Shown one piece after another: positions 1-11,345 of a stretch of DNA of 64,000 nt (its first letter is position 1; every line of letters starts with the position of its first letter). The stretch spans positions 27,272,459-27,336,458 of the forward strand of contig NC_079969.1 in the NCBI RefSeq assembly GCF_029852145.1, read 5' to 3'. The notes under the pieces are model-generated. The model was not told the DNA's origin. It saw only the letters and a program-made list of their open reading frames with translations, and ran no database searches. The position numbers were made by a program, and so were the translations under genes. This stretch comes from Microplitis mediator (Eukaryota > Arthropoda > Insecta > Hymenoptera > Braconidae).

Positions 1-700
1 AAAAATGTTTCTAATAAAAGTTATTCAAAATTCAATTTTCTAAAAAAAATGTCTCTTGTGATTTTTCCTTAGGATTGATAAGGAAGCCGTAATTTCAAAA
101 TTAATATTTTCATAATTAACAAAAATTTGAATCATTCATTATGAATCTTAATTTTGGAATTACGGTAAAAATATTGGTCGTATAAAAAAATGTTTTTAAT
201 AAAAGTTATTCAAAATTCAATTTTCTAAAAAAAATGTCTTATGTAACTTATCCTCAGGATTAATAATGAAGCCGTAATTTCAAAATTAAGATTTTCATAA
301 TTCCCCAAATTTTGAATCATTCATTATGAATCTTAATTCTGGAATTACGGTAAAAATATTGGTCGTATAAAAAAATTTTTCAAATAAAAGTTATTCCAAA
401 TTCAGTTTTCTAAAAAAAATTACTCTTGTAATTTTTCCTTAGAATTAATAATGAAGCCGTAATTTCAAAATTAAGATTTTCATGATTAACAAAAGTTTGA
501 ATGATTCAATATGAATCTTAATTTTGGAATTCTGGTAAAAATATTGGTCGTACAAGAAAATCATAAGAGACATTTTCATAGAAAATTAAATTTCCTACAA
601 CTTTTGTTTAAAAACTTTTTTTATAAGACCAATATTTTCGCCGGAATATCCAACATTTGAACCATTCATTTAAAAATTAAGGCGAAAATCTTGTCCCTAT
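1..700. repeat. Family D repeat, tandem about 184-bp units
   Basis: Three near-copies of a block containing GCCGTAATTTCAAAATTA and AAAATATTGGTCGTA follow one another with a period of about 184 bp, then a partly inverted piece ends near 690. The same family occurs at 21107-21527 and 47302-47902, where it is bounded by inverted ends (AGGGACAAGATTTT-like and AAAATCCTGGCTCT-like). It lies 3' of the last bestrophin exon visible here. No coding potential. Confidence 0.75.
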
Positions 701-732
701 TTATAACTTATTATTTTGTTGATGATGCTTAC

Positions 733-3700
733 CGCCTATTGGTAACAGGACTTTCATTTGGATTTGTCGCTAAACTAACTGATGATGTTTTAGGTGTAGG
801 CACATGCGTATTTTCATCTTCTTCTTCAATAATATCTGGTAAAAACAATGTTTGTTTTTCTTCAGGAACTCTATTCAAAAATAAATTTATTTGTCAATTA
901 ATAAATTTTTATTTTCAAAATGTTTTTCCGAGACTTAATATAAAAAATGATATACTCACGTCATATTAGCAACACTTCCACGATAAGTTTTACGTTTATA
1001 AGCGGCAGCAGCTTCAGTGTAAGGTAAAATAATATTTTCCGAATCAAAATAAAAATCTTTAACGAGAGGCGGGCATCGATTCATAAGAACATCGACCCCC
1101 AGATATGATACTTTGGTATGACGATCAATGAGCCAATTCAATTCAAAGTCTTCGTCATCGTCACCGAACGGATTAATCAACTGCTCGGCGACCTGGCAAA
1201 AAAAAAATAAAAATCAGATAAATTTATGATTAATTGCCTGAAAAAAAGTAATTAGTTGCATACTTTGAGCAGACCCATGTAGAAAAAAAATTGCAGGATA
1301 GTAAAAATAGGCAGGTAGGCGTCAAGAGGCATTTGAAAAGGTTTCTTGGAGCCCTCGATGTACTGTCGCCCTACGAGAGCCACGACGAAGAAGCTGTAGG
1401 TGGCCAGAGTGACGACCTGGGTGTAGACAAGAGGAATCGAGACCCAGTCGTAGCTCCAGAGCAGTCCGCATTTAGATCTGAAGTCGTTGAACTCCTCCAT
1501 TATTATTTTGAGGCCCTGGGGGTCTGGCAGTCGGTGAGTGCGCCGCGCTTCTTTAAGCAAATTTATAAACCAGGTGCAGGGAATCCAGTAGGTGTTGAAT
1601 TCCAAGCTCGGGACTGACTGGAAGAGCTCCAGTTCAAGAGCAGTCATGAAACCCGAGTCGACGACATGTTCTAGGGTCGGGAACCGGCGTTTTACTGCTG
1701 AACTTATGGATCGCAGGACTAGGATCAGTGACAGGTTGAGGTATCGCATCAATGACCGACGCAGCATCCGTCCGTATTCGTCGTTGCCTGTCACGTATAG
1801 GGCTACCAGGTGCATCACTCTGAAAATTATTTTGTTAAAATTTTTTACGTGGCTAAAACTGGCCCTCAAGTGGCCACAGGTAATAACCCGGGTCGAAAAA
1901 AAATTTTAATTATGACTTAAAATTTAAGTCAAAATCCTTCAAATTTCAAATGAGTTAATTTTTTTAGTCAGGGTAAAATTTCCATAACATTTGACTTTTT
2001 GTGGCTTAGTTAGGATCGATTTAAGACAAAATAAGTCACATTCAACTAGATTTCGAATCGATACCCGTGTAAAATAATTTTTTTTTCATAAAAATTTTAG
2101 ATCTGAATTTTATTTCGAAATTCAGATCGTGACACAAATATGACTTTCATCATGAATTTGTATAAAGAACTTTAATTACGACAAAATTATGACTCAGTCA
2201 AATTTTTATCCAAGTGATCCAAAGTTCATTCATTAAATTAATTTTACAATCGAAACTGATTTACGTAAATCAAGTACTTGATAGGAGAAATTTATTGGTA
2301 ATTTCTGAATCGATAAATTTGAAAAATCGTAAAAATTCAGTCAAGTTTCTATCGAGGTCATCCTGAGTCTAATTCAAAGACATAATGAATTAATTTTAGA
2401 ATTAATATGGATTTACTAGACGAAAAAATGGAGTAAATTCATGATGAAAGTCATATTTGTGTCATGATCTGAGTTTCGTGATGAAATTAAGATCTAAATT
2501 CATTATGAATGAAAATTTTTTTTACACGGGTAACCAGTTGTTTTTTTAAGACAAAATAAGTCAAATATAAGGCAATGAAATAATTTAAGCCAAAAAAAGT
2601 TAAATTAAAGGAAACTAAACAATTTAAGTCAAAAAAAAGTCTAATCTAAGGCAAAAAAGTTAAAAAAAGTCAAGATTAAGTCAAAAAAAGTTTAAAAAGT
2701 TAAAATGTGGAATACAGTTGTCGGCATATCGACGACTTCAAAGGAAATTAAGTTAAATCAAGTCAAATTTAAGATTTTTTTTTACCCGGGAATTCTGTCC
2801 TGTATTTAATTTTAAGATTTTTTAAAAAATTAATTGCAAATTATTTTTGTTATTTTTAATCAAATGGAAGAAAAGGGGGCAAGACGGCCCACCTAAAAAA
2901 ATATTAATGAGATTTTTTTGTAAATTCCTTTTTTTAGTCTAAATAAATATTCGGTATTACTATGAGTAAAAAATTTTTCATTGGGGGCAAAATGGGTCGT
3001 GTTAAAAAAATTAAAAAATTTTAGGAAGCTCATTTATCAAAAAAAAAATTTTTTTTTACCGAATATTAAATAAAAAAAAATGAACTGTCAAGTATTTAAT
3101 TTTAAGATTTTTTAAAAAATTAATTGCAAATTATTTTTGTTATTTTTAATCAAATGGAAGAAAAGGGGGCAAGACGGGTCACCTAAAAAAATACTAATGA
3201 GATTTTTTTGTAAATTCCTTTTTTCAGTCTAAATAAATATTCGGTATTTCTATGAGTAAAGAATTTTTTATTGGGGCAAAATGGGTCGTGTTAAAAAAAT
3301 TAAAAAATTTCAGTAAGCTCATTCATAAAAAAAAAATATTTTTTACCGAATATCAATTTTAAAAAAACGAACTGTCAAGTATTTAATTAATAATAAAAAC
3401 TAAAATAATTAACTTACTTATCAGGCCAAGGAATGGCCATATACTGTTGCCACCACCGTCCAGCTACATAAGCAACATAAAATCCCAGAACAAAACTCAG
3501 TGGTATAAGACTAACAAATGTATCACAATAAATAACAAGTTTCTCGAACTCCCTGTAAAAAACAATAAATTATAAAAACCAGACTCTTATTTCCTCGATT
3601 TAAAAAAAAAAAAAATTACCTTTTGTGAGATATCGTCAAAACATGTCTATAGATAACAGAAATAATACCAAAGAAAAGCAAAAAAAGTAGTAATTCTCTG

Positions 3701-3798
3701 TAAATTAATTTGTAAAGAGAACCGCGCCACATAAAAAGCAGCCTCGTAAATCCGCCGCTCGTCGAGCTTGCGACCTCGTACTGATACGAAACCGTCAT
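733..3798 (-). CDS. Bestrophin-family calcium-activated anion channel (partial, 3' end off window)
   Basis: Bestrophins are pentameric plasma-membrane anion channels opened by calcium. Exons on the minus strand: 3798-3620, 3552-3418, 1819-1264, 1192-960 and 870-733, all GT-AG with consistent phases (2,2,0,2,2). The N-terminus MTVSYQYEVASS followed by FMWRGSLYKLIYREL is the family signature, with ATG at 3798. Exon 2 encodes IPLSFVLGFYVAYVAGRWW and IPWPD, the first membrane block. Exon 3 carries KRRFPTLEHVVDSGF, the EEFNDFRSKCGLLWSYDW block and TILQFFFYMGLLK. Exon 4 carries INPFGDDDEDFELNWLIDR, the acidic calcium-clasp stretch, then VSYLGVDVL. Exon 5 is an acidic, low-complexity tail. Further 3' exons lie beyond position 1. 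The 1.6-kb second intron holds a TA-flanked TIR element and a duplicated block. Which of the insect bestrophin paralogues it is cannot be decided here. Confidence 0.93.
2064..2530. mobile_element. TIR element with TA target duplication in bestrophin intron
   Basis: The ends CCCGTGTAAAA and TTTTACACGGG are inverted, each flanked by TA. Inside, a stretch with ATGACTTTCATCATGAAT near the left is repeated in inverted orientation near the right (GATGAAAGTCATATTTGTGTC), so nearly the whole element is a long imperfect hairpin. It has no open reading frame, as in a non-autonomous mariner-like MITE; superfamily assignment rests only on the TA duplication. Confidence 0.65.
2800..3378. repeat. Direct tandem duplication, about 290-bp period, family G-like
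   Basis: Two adjacent copies share GAAGAAAAGGGGGCAAGACG and the text around TATTCGGTATT; the second starts near 3090. The phrases GGGGGCAAGACGG and GGGCAAAATGGGTC relate it to the GGGGCAGAGTGGGCCC elements at 49742 and 61160. It lies inside intron 2 of the bestrophin gene. Confidence 0.75.
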
Positions 3799-6231
3799 TA
3801 TTTACAATTATTAATAATTTTTTAAATTCAAATTTATTTCTCCCATCATAAATAACACCCGCTCCAAATTCTCCGTTCATCATGCCATTAAATTTCTTAT
3901 ATTTCTTATTAAAATCCCATTTAATTTATTTTAAAAATAAAAAAACTCCATTTGTTTTTCACCCGGCCTATTTTTTCCTCTGCTTTATCAGTTCCTTTAT
4001 ATATTTTTTTATTTTTCCACAACAGCCGCAGACTCTCCGAGCTTTTGTAAAACACAGAACCAAGTGGGAGTCGCTGATATCACGTCATTGTCCTCCTCAT
4101 CGAGCTTTAGTTTCATTTTCAACCCACTTTTATTCATCAACAAGTAAATCACTATGTAATGAATATATAACCGTCCATTAAACAGACCTATATATATATT
4201 TTACCGTAAAATCAATTTATCACTTCACTAAACATTTAAATTATATTTTTTTCCATTTAAATCCAACACTATTCAAATAAAATTAAATAATCAGGAGCTT
4301 TAAATAATTGCTTTAAAATAGTCGAAGGTTTAGAACAGTAATTTGGCCCAGGCATCAAGAATTAATATATATATATACAAATATAAAATAAGATGAGATG
4401 AAAGACTGGTGTCTCATTAAAGATCAGCCAATGTCGTATTTTTTAAATAAATTTTTAGCTTAAACTCAGCAAGAAAACTATTTGCCAAAGCACGTGTCGA
4501 CACAAGAATGTCTAGTCAATGAAATATTTCTGGTTTATTTTTAAAAATCTCCATAAAAATAAATAATAATAATAATTACCGGATTGTAATAAAAAAAAGT
4601 GATCTGTCATTAATAAATTTACCTTAGAATTTAAATACAAACGTCATTTTTTATCCTAGATTAAGGATCGCGGGTAATACAAGGCTTGGCAATCATGCCA
4701 GTATTCACCGATGATAAATATAGCCAGAGGTACAGACACTGTCTAAGTCTATAATATAAATATAAATATATAAATTTATATAAAAATAAATTACACAGGT
4801 GCATATACTAGTAAAAATAAGTGACTTTTTTTTTTTAATCGATTTCCCGCGGACTCAACCGCGAACTTCAATGCACTGACTTGGAAATTACGATCACGGT
4901 TTCACGATATATATATATATATATATGTATATATATGTAATAATAAAAATAAATATTATGCATTTGTTATGACATTTGGAGTACTGCAGGTTAAATTATT
5001 ATTTCATGGTAAGATTAAATAATTTAGCTATGGAATAATACAATTTATCAATCATATATATATAGTTTATAATAACAAACACACATGTAATAATATTTTA
5101 TATGGCTTAGATATTTTAAAATCTAGATCAACTATTTTATTTATAATTTAAACCACTTAATTTTTGAACCCGACTTTTAAAATTTGAAATTCCGGAGTTT
5201 AAATTTAAAAATGAATAGACACTAGACTATTTAATTTTTGAATTAAAAAATGAATGGAATAAATATGAGAGTATTTAACAGCCGCGAATTCAAACAACAA
5301 CTGTCGCGTTCGGGTTTCGATCACTTACCACCTCTCATGATCGTTTTAATCTTTATTCTACATTACAGTACATACTACGTACCGATATACGATGCTGTTA
5401 CTTACTCTAGATCACTATAAGACTAGACTTCTCTGGTTTAACTAGAGTATAACTTTTATCGTTCTGTGTTCAGTATCTTCTCTATCTTGAATGTTTTGTG
5501 GCAGAAACCCAAAAGCATAAATGTCAAGCTCAAATGGAGATCGTGGGTGTCGATATAATTATTTTTAAAAATAAAATAGACCCGCGGTGGAAATTTATGC
5601 CATTGTTTTATTTGTCATTTATCATTTATGATTTACATTTATCATTTGGTATTTTTTTATTATTGTTGTGTAATACCAAGAAAATAAATCGCCTTTGGAT
5701 ATATAGTTTGGATCTTTATATTTATATATATATATTTTTTTAGAGCAATTATTGTTTTGCTGAAGGCGAACAATCGCTCTGAGCATTTCGATTTACTTAC
5801 ACTTGTAATTAAAACTTGATAAACTTTCATGCTTCGAGGTATTTAATACTTGCATATATATGTACATATTTCATATATATATGTGTATTTATATTTCTAG
5901 GTATAGATATATTTATTATGACATTAATTTATTTGTGTAAAAAAAATAAATTTTTTAAAAATATTTTATTTTGTCGAGAGGGTGGGGAAGGGGGGAATAA
6001 AACATTTTTTATTTTATTTATTTAATAATAAATTATAGTAATTAAATACTAGGAAAAGGCGGGCAAACTGGGTCATTTTAAATTTATCATAAATTTTGAA
6101 AAAATATAAATAAATTTATTTTTGAAATTTCTAATAAATAAAATTATAAATTAAATATTTGAATAAAAAATTTAAAAAATTAATTGGAAGATAATTTTTT
6201 TTTTTAATTAACAATTAATTACAAAAAAACA
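3799..6231. other. Intergenic region between divergent bestrophin and RPAP3 genes, first part
   Basis: No convincing coding exon was found. It holds TA microsatellites (about 4905-4930, 5057-5065 and 5850-5885) and the upstream region of the minus-strand bestrophin gene. Around 5320-5345 the minus strand reads GAGAGGTGGTAAGTGATC, which could be the donor of a non-coding first bestrophin exon; this is only a suggestion. Confidence 0.5.
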
Positions 6232-6432
6232 TGATACTGAAGTTAGCCGACGTCTAATAGTTTTGAATTTTTTCAAAACGATAAATTAAAAAAAATAAAA
6301 GCATTTTAAAAAAATACACATATAATTTTTTGAATTTTCTACGCGCGCGTATTTTTATTTTATTTTTCTTTTTCTTAACTGATTTATTGAAGAAAACAAA
6401 AAATTTTCTATCGTCTGCTAACTTCAGGATCA
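6232..6432. mobile_element. Family A MITE
   Basis: Starts TGATACTGAAGTTAGCCGAC and ends GCTAACTTCAGGATCA as inverted ends; the centre carries a hairpin region. It lies about 430 bp upstream of the RPAP3 start codon. Confidence 0.7.
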
Positions 6433-6866
6433 TCAAAAAAACAGTAACTTTTTTTTTCAGTAATTATGTAATTAAATGAATGAATTAATTAATAATTATA
6501 AAATATTTATAAATTTATCCTGTTTAAATGATTGCAGAAAAAAGCGCGCGCTTTTAAAATAAAAAATAAAAGTTATGAATTTAAAGTTTGAATTTTCGCG
6601 CGCTTTTTAAATTTCTCAAGCCCGCCAGAAGAGAGCAGAGTAGTAATTGTTATTATTATTATTATTATTTGTTCTCTTGTTTTTTAACCGCACTGTGAAA
6701 CTGAACTTGGCACCTGGTTGTCTGCAATAATAACAAACAAATAATTTGATTATTTATTAGTCTTATAAAACAAAAAAATATATATGTCAGTAGCGCATAT
6801 TCCGAAGGTTAAAATATAAATAATTAACTATCAATAAACCTCAGTCATAAATAAATAATTCAAAAA

Positions 6867-9800
6867 ATGAACAAAGAAAAATCAATTGAAATCCAAAAAC
6901 AAGTGCGCGATAATTCGTCCGATTTGCAGAGCGAATTTTTGGATATGAAAAATTGGGAAGAGCAAATGAAAAAAAAAGACGAATTAATTTGTTCCACTGA
7001 TGACACTTGTCAGGTAATTTTATGTTATTTAATTAATCATCAATAATTGTATTAATTTATTTATTTAAAAAAAAATTTTAGGTATTGCCGCCAGTGAGAA
7101 AGAAAAAAAGTTCAAGAATAAAATCGAAGACTAAAGAAAATGGCACGAAAGCTAAAAGAATAAAAGCACATGATTATTCAGCCTGGGATAATTTTGATGC
7201 GGTAATTAATTAGTTGATTAATTAATTAATTAATAAAATGAATTATTAAATTTTAAATTTTGTTTTAAATTTGAATCAGGATAAGGCCTGCGAAGAAATA
7301 GACAAAGAAAATGAATCTGAAGATTCTGGTGACGAAGTATTCAGCAAAGAGGAACTAGAAAAAAAACATGAAGAAGCGACAGTTCAAAAAGTACTTGGTA
7401 ATAAATATGTTACGGAAAAAAAATGGCACGAAGCAATGGCATGTTACAATGAAGCCATTAAAATATTTCCATATGACGCAGTATTTTATGCGAATCGCGC
7501 GCTCTGTCATTTGAAAATAGACAAGTAATAACTATATATTTTATTAAGGGCGTTCTCAGATTGCCCCCACTTTTTAAAAATATTTATTGTGATTTCGCTG
7601 AGATAGAATTTAAAAAAAATTATTTACAGTTGATATCAATCGGGAGTTGAAGGAAATTTTTAAAATAAATTTTACTCTACAAAATTTGAATTACAAAATT
7701 GATATGAAGGTTTCCCGGGTAAAAATATTTTGCCGAAACTATAGAATTTTATTCTGTGAGGCCTAAATTTTGCTCAAGTCGTAGACTTTTGTTGGAAAAG
7801 GTCAGAAGTTGGTCGAAAATAGACCGAAATTCCGATACTGAAGTTAGCCGACTAATAATTTTTGAATTCTTTTAAAAGCGATAAATTATAAAAAAAAAAA
7901 TATTTTAAAAAAATGCACTTGTAGTTTTTTAAATTTTCTACATGTGCATTTTTTTATTTTTTTGATTTATTGAAAGAAAAGTCAAAAATTTGTTAATTGT
8001 CTGGTAACTTTTGAATCGTAATTTTATGATACTGAAGTTAACCGGCGTCCGATAAATTTTGGAATTCAAAAAAACGATAAATTATTAAAAAAAAAAATAT
8101 TTCAAAAAAATGCACTTGTAGTTTTTTAAATTTTCTACATGTGCATTTTTTTACTTTTTTTTTTTTACAATTAATTCATTAAAAAAAAAAATCAAAAAAT
8201 TTTTAATTGTCTGCTAACTGCAGGATCATGTCGAAATTTTATTATTTTAAATAAACAGACCGGAAATTGGCTGATAAATTGAGTCTGTTTTTTTTCAAGC
8301 CCAATTATCGGCCATTTTTCAGCCAGGTGTTCCCTACCTGGGCCTTTTTTCAGCCTAGAAAAAATTTATAAAAGTCTGAGAATGCCCCGAAATTCTAATT
8401 AATTAAATTTCTCATGGTTTAATTTTATAAATATTTATTTTCAGTTTGTATTCAGCAGAATCAGACTGTACTGCAGCAATACAACGCGACGAGCACTACG
8501 TCAAAGCTTATCATAGACGAGCTACAGCCAGGATGGCATTGAAACAGTACGCAGAAGCTATTAGTGACTTAAAAATATTATTGGGGCTAGAAAATAATAA
8601 TAAAGAAGCTAAAAAAATGCTGGAGACCGCGTTGAAGTGTCAAAGTAATTTGGAAACAAGACCTATCGCCACTTCAACGCTCGCTGATTCTCCGCTGACA
8701 GATAAAAAAAATAATCAAGACAATATTGATGACGCAAAAGTAATTAAAAATAAAATTACTGACGGTACTAAGGGAGAAGGCAAAAAAGTAAAAATCGGAG
8801 ATGAAAAAATAGAAAACAAAATTGAAGAAGTGGAAAATAAAAGTAAAGAATTAAAATTAACAGAATCTGCGGACGTAAAAAATGATAAATTTCGTCAATG
8901 GCTACCGATTATTGACGAAAATGTAGATGTAGTCAAGCCTATCACCAAATTACCTCATCAAAGAATTAAGAAACCGCTTAAATTAATTCCCGTAACTGTA
9001 ACTGATTTTACTAAATGGTCGAACGTTGATCCAGAGACGGAGAAATGTTGCAAAGTATCCAAGGATACAAAGTCGTCAGTACAAGACGTAGCTGCTGATA
9101 AGAATAAAAATACCGGTACTGGTACTGGTACTGTTAATATTGAAAGTATAAAAGATGAAAGTGATGATGTTATTCCAGCGGTCCCGCGTACTTCTGTTCA
9201 ATTTTGCATCACCTGGCGCAAACATAAATCACCGGAATTCCGATACAAATATTTGAAACAGTTGCCTCCAGACAGTATTCCCAAGTTATTTAAAGACTCT
9301 ATGGAATCAGATACATTCAGCGAAATAATAACGACTCTAAAAACAAATTTTATTGCTAATAATGATCCAGTTTATGATTATCTGAAATACTTGAGTGAAA
9401 TAAAACGATTTAGGACACTGACGATGTTTTTAAGTAAACAAGAAAAAGAGGGTAAGTTATAATAATAAGGGTGTGAAAATAATTCGAACTTTCTAATGAT
9501 GAGTCAATATTCGAACAACTCAAGAATTCACAAATTATTCATAAATATTCGAATTCAAGAATAGACGAATAATTGCGAAATTTGTTTTTTTTTTATGACG
9601 TAAATTGGAAGATTATTTGTGATGATTGAAATTTTTGCCAGAGGCAAATAGAGCTCGGGGATTCTACGGTTACCATGGCGCCGCTAAATGACTGCGAATT
9701 CTCGTAGAAGACGAAACAAAACTTTCTTATAAAATAAAATTTTTTGATATCTCGCTTAGCTTTCGAAAAAAATGCGATTTTTTTTCAAAGGGAAAAAACT

Positions 9801-10763
9801 CGAGTGTAAATGTAGCAGACATCAGATAAATTTAAAGTTATAAATAAACAGAGTAAATAATTCAAAAAATAATATTTATAAAAAATGGACTTCTTAATTT
9901 CAAAATTTTTTAAATGCGCATTTTTTAAAAATTTTATTTGATTAATTATTTACTCTATTCATTAATAATTTAAAATTTGTCTGATGTCTGCTACATTCAC
10001 ACTCATAAAAATTTCATAAATTTTAATATCTTTAATTTTTTTAAATTTTTTTCCGGAAATTACTTCCAAGAGGACAATTTTGAAAAAAAAAAAAAAAAAC
10101 GCCTTAAATAGTCCATTTTTGAAGAAGTTACAGATTTTTAAAAAAAAATCTTATTTCTTCAAGTTCGTCAAGAATTCGCAGTCAAAGCGGCGCCACGGAA
10201 ATCGTAGACTTCCCGCTGATCCGAATTTCCTCAATTCGAATCGAGTAATTTTAAAAATTACAAGTAATTAGAAAATTTATGAGTAATTCGATAATTTTTG
10301 AATTATGAGATTTTGTCGAATTAGAAAATTTGAATTTTCGCACACTCCTCAATAGTCGTGTAAAAAAAAATTTACGAGGAATTGTGATATTTATAATCCG
10401 TAAATTATTTCAAATTTCAAATTTTTTTATGCGGACTATTCGGCTGCCCAATTTCAAAACACAGTAAGTGAAAAATTTTTCGAAATCGATTTTTTAGAAT
10501 TTTTAGTTACAGTGAAGTCTTGTGGACACGATTCAATACATATTTCAAAAATTTATTTTTGTCAGTTTCTGTGTTTTGAAATTGGGCAGCCGAATTTTTT
10601 AATTTTTTTTTACACGCATGATTAATAATTACAACAATAAAATATTGAATAATAAATATCTAAAAATAATTTTTCAGATCTAACAACTTTATTCAATTAC
10701 TGCAAGTCAATTGAAGGCCACACCGACACAATTACTGACCTGCGTAAAAAATACGAACTCTAA
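6867..10763 (+). CDS. RPAP3: RNA polymerase II-associated protein 3 (RPAP3/spaghetti), TPR co-chaperone
   Basis: RPAP3 is the TPR subunit of the R2TP-HSP90 complex, which assembles RNA polymerases, snoRNPs and PIKK kinases. Exons: 6867-7013, 7082-7201, 7280-7524, 8445-9451, 10678-10763; all GT-AG, phases 0,0,2,1, giving about 534 residues. Exon 2 ends with DYSAWDNFDA and exon 3 opens DKACEEIDKEN, the RPAP3/SPAG1 linker before the TPRs. One TPR domain spans roughly residues 115-235 (VLGNKYVTEKKWHEAMACYN, ANRALCHLKID, AYHRRATARMALKQYAEAI). A charged linker follows. The RPAP3_C domain begins near residue 415 (VPRTSVQFCITWRKH, YLKQLPPDSIPKLFKDSMES, YLSEIKRFRTLTMFLS) and ends LTTLFNYCKSIEG...LRKKYEL. 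With a single TPR domain it is shorter than vertebrate RPAP3, as is usual for insects. An AATAAA lies near 10947. Confidence 0.94.
7832..8228. mobile_element. Two family A MITEs side by side in RPAP3 intron 3
   Basis: Copy 1 runs from about 7832 to 8019, copy 2 from 8027 to 8228. Both carry GATACTGAAGTTA at the left, TTTTCTACATGTGCATTTTT in the middle and GTCTGSTAACT at the right. The same orientation and short spacing repeat the tandem habit of this family seen elsewhere in the window. Confidence 0.7.
9462..10347. mobile_element. Family I element with nested family B MITE, RPAP3 intron 4
   Basis: The outer element begins GGGTGTGAAAATAATTCGAA and ends TTTGAATTTTCGCACACTCC. Internal text (CAGAGGCAAATAGAGCTCGG; AATTCGAATCGAGTA) recurs in the ALDH intron at 30950-32131, so it is one dispersed family. 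A family B MITE (9802-10005, GAGTGTAAATGTAGCAGACA to GCTACATTCACACTC) is inserted within it. Confidence 0.65.
10438..10595. mobile_element. Family F short TIR element
   Basis: About 27-bp inverted ends, ATTCGGCTGCCCAATTTC and GAAATTGGGCAGCCGAAT, continuing into AAAACACAG, enclose about 100 bp of AT-rich sequence without an ORF. A second copy at 49717-50425 is split by a family G insertion. Confidence 0.75.
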
Positions 10764-11345
10764 TAATCACTACATTTATTTTTTTTTTTTTCTTTCCCTT
10801 TAAATTAAAAATCTAAACTAAATTTAAAAACCTCTACCGCGGCCTAATTTGTCTTTATCATAATTTCCATAAAAAAAAAAAAAGTGAAAATATTTTATCA
10901 GAGCAATCGGGCTGAAGTATTTAAATTAATTATCAAGTTAAATTACAATAAAGCGGAATTAAAGCGCATGTGCAGTATGTGGTGTAACTTAGTCACTGTT
11001 ATCTTTAAGGAGATTATCAAGTACATTCTGCAAATAAGTAATAATTCAAATAAATAATTATTATATTTATAAAATGTCCGTTGACTTTTATTACTTCACC
11101 TCTTATACATTTAAGTTACTCAATTATTTAACCGCTAAGTAAAAGCTGTTACTCTACACATCAGTGGGGTATAAATGGGTGTAATATCTGTAATATATAT
11201 TTTTTATTACTGCCTCAACTCGCGGCGTTAAAACACACTAGCAGTTTATCTCTCAACCGCGCGTACTCAGCATTTACTTCGAATACTCGGTCTAGTAAAC
11301 GTTTATTTTTATTTATTAATTATTGTTTATATTTTTATATTTATA
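10764..11345. other. Intergenic, RPAP3 3' end to GK5 start
   Basis: Holds the RPAP3 3' UTR (AATAAA near 10947) and the presumptive GK5 promoter and 5' UTR. No repeat family and no further exon recognised. Confidence 0.5.
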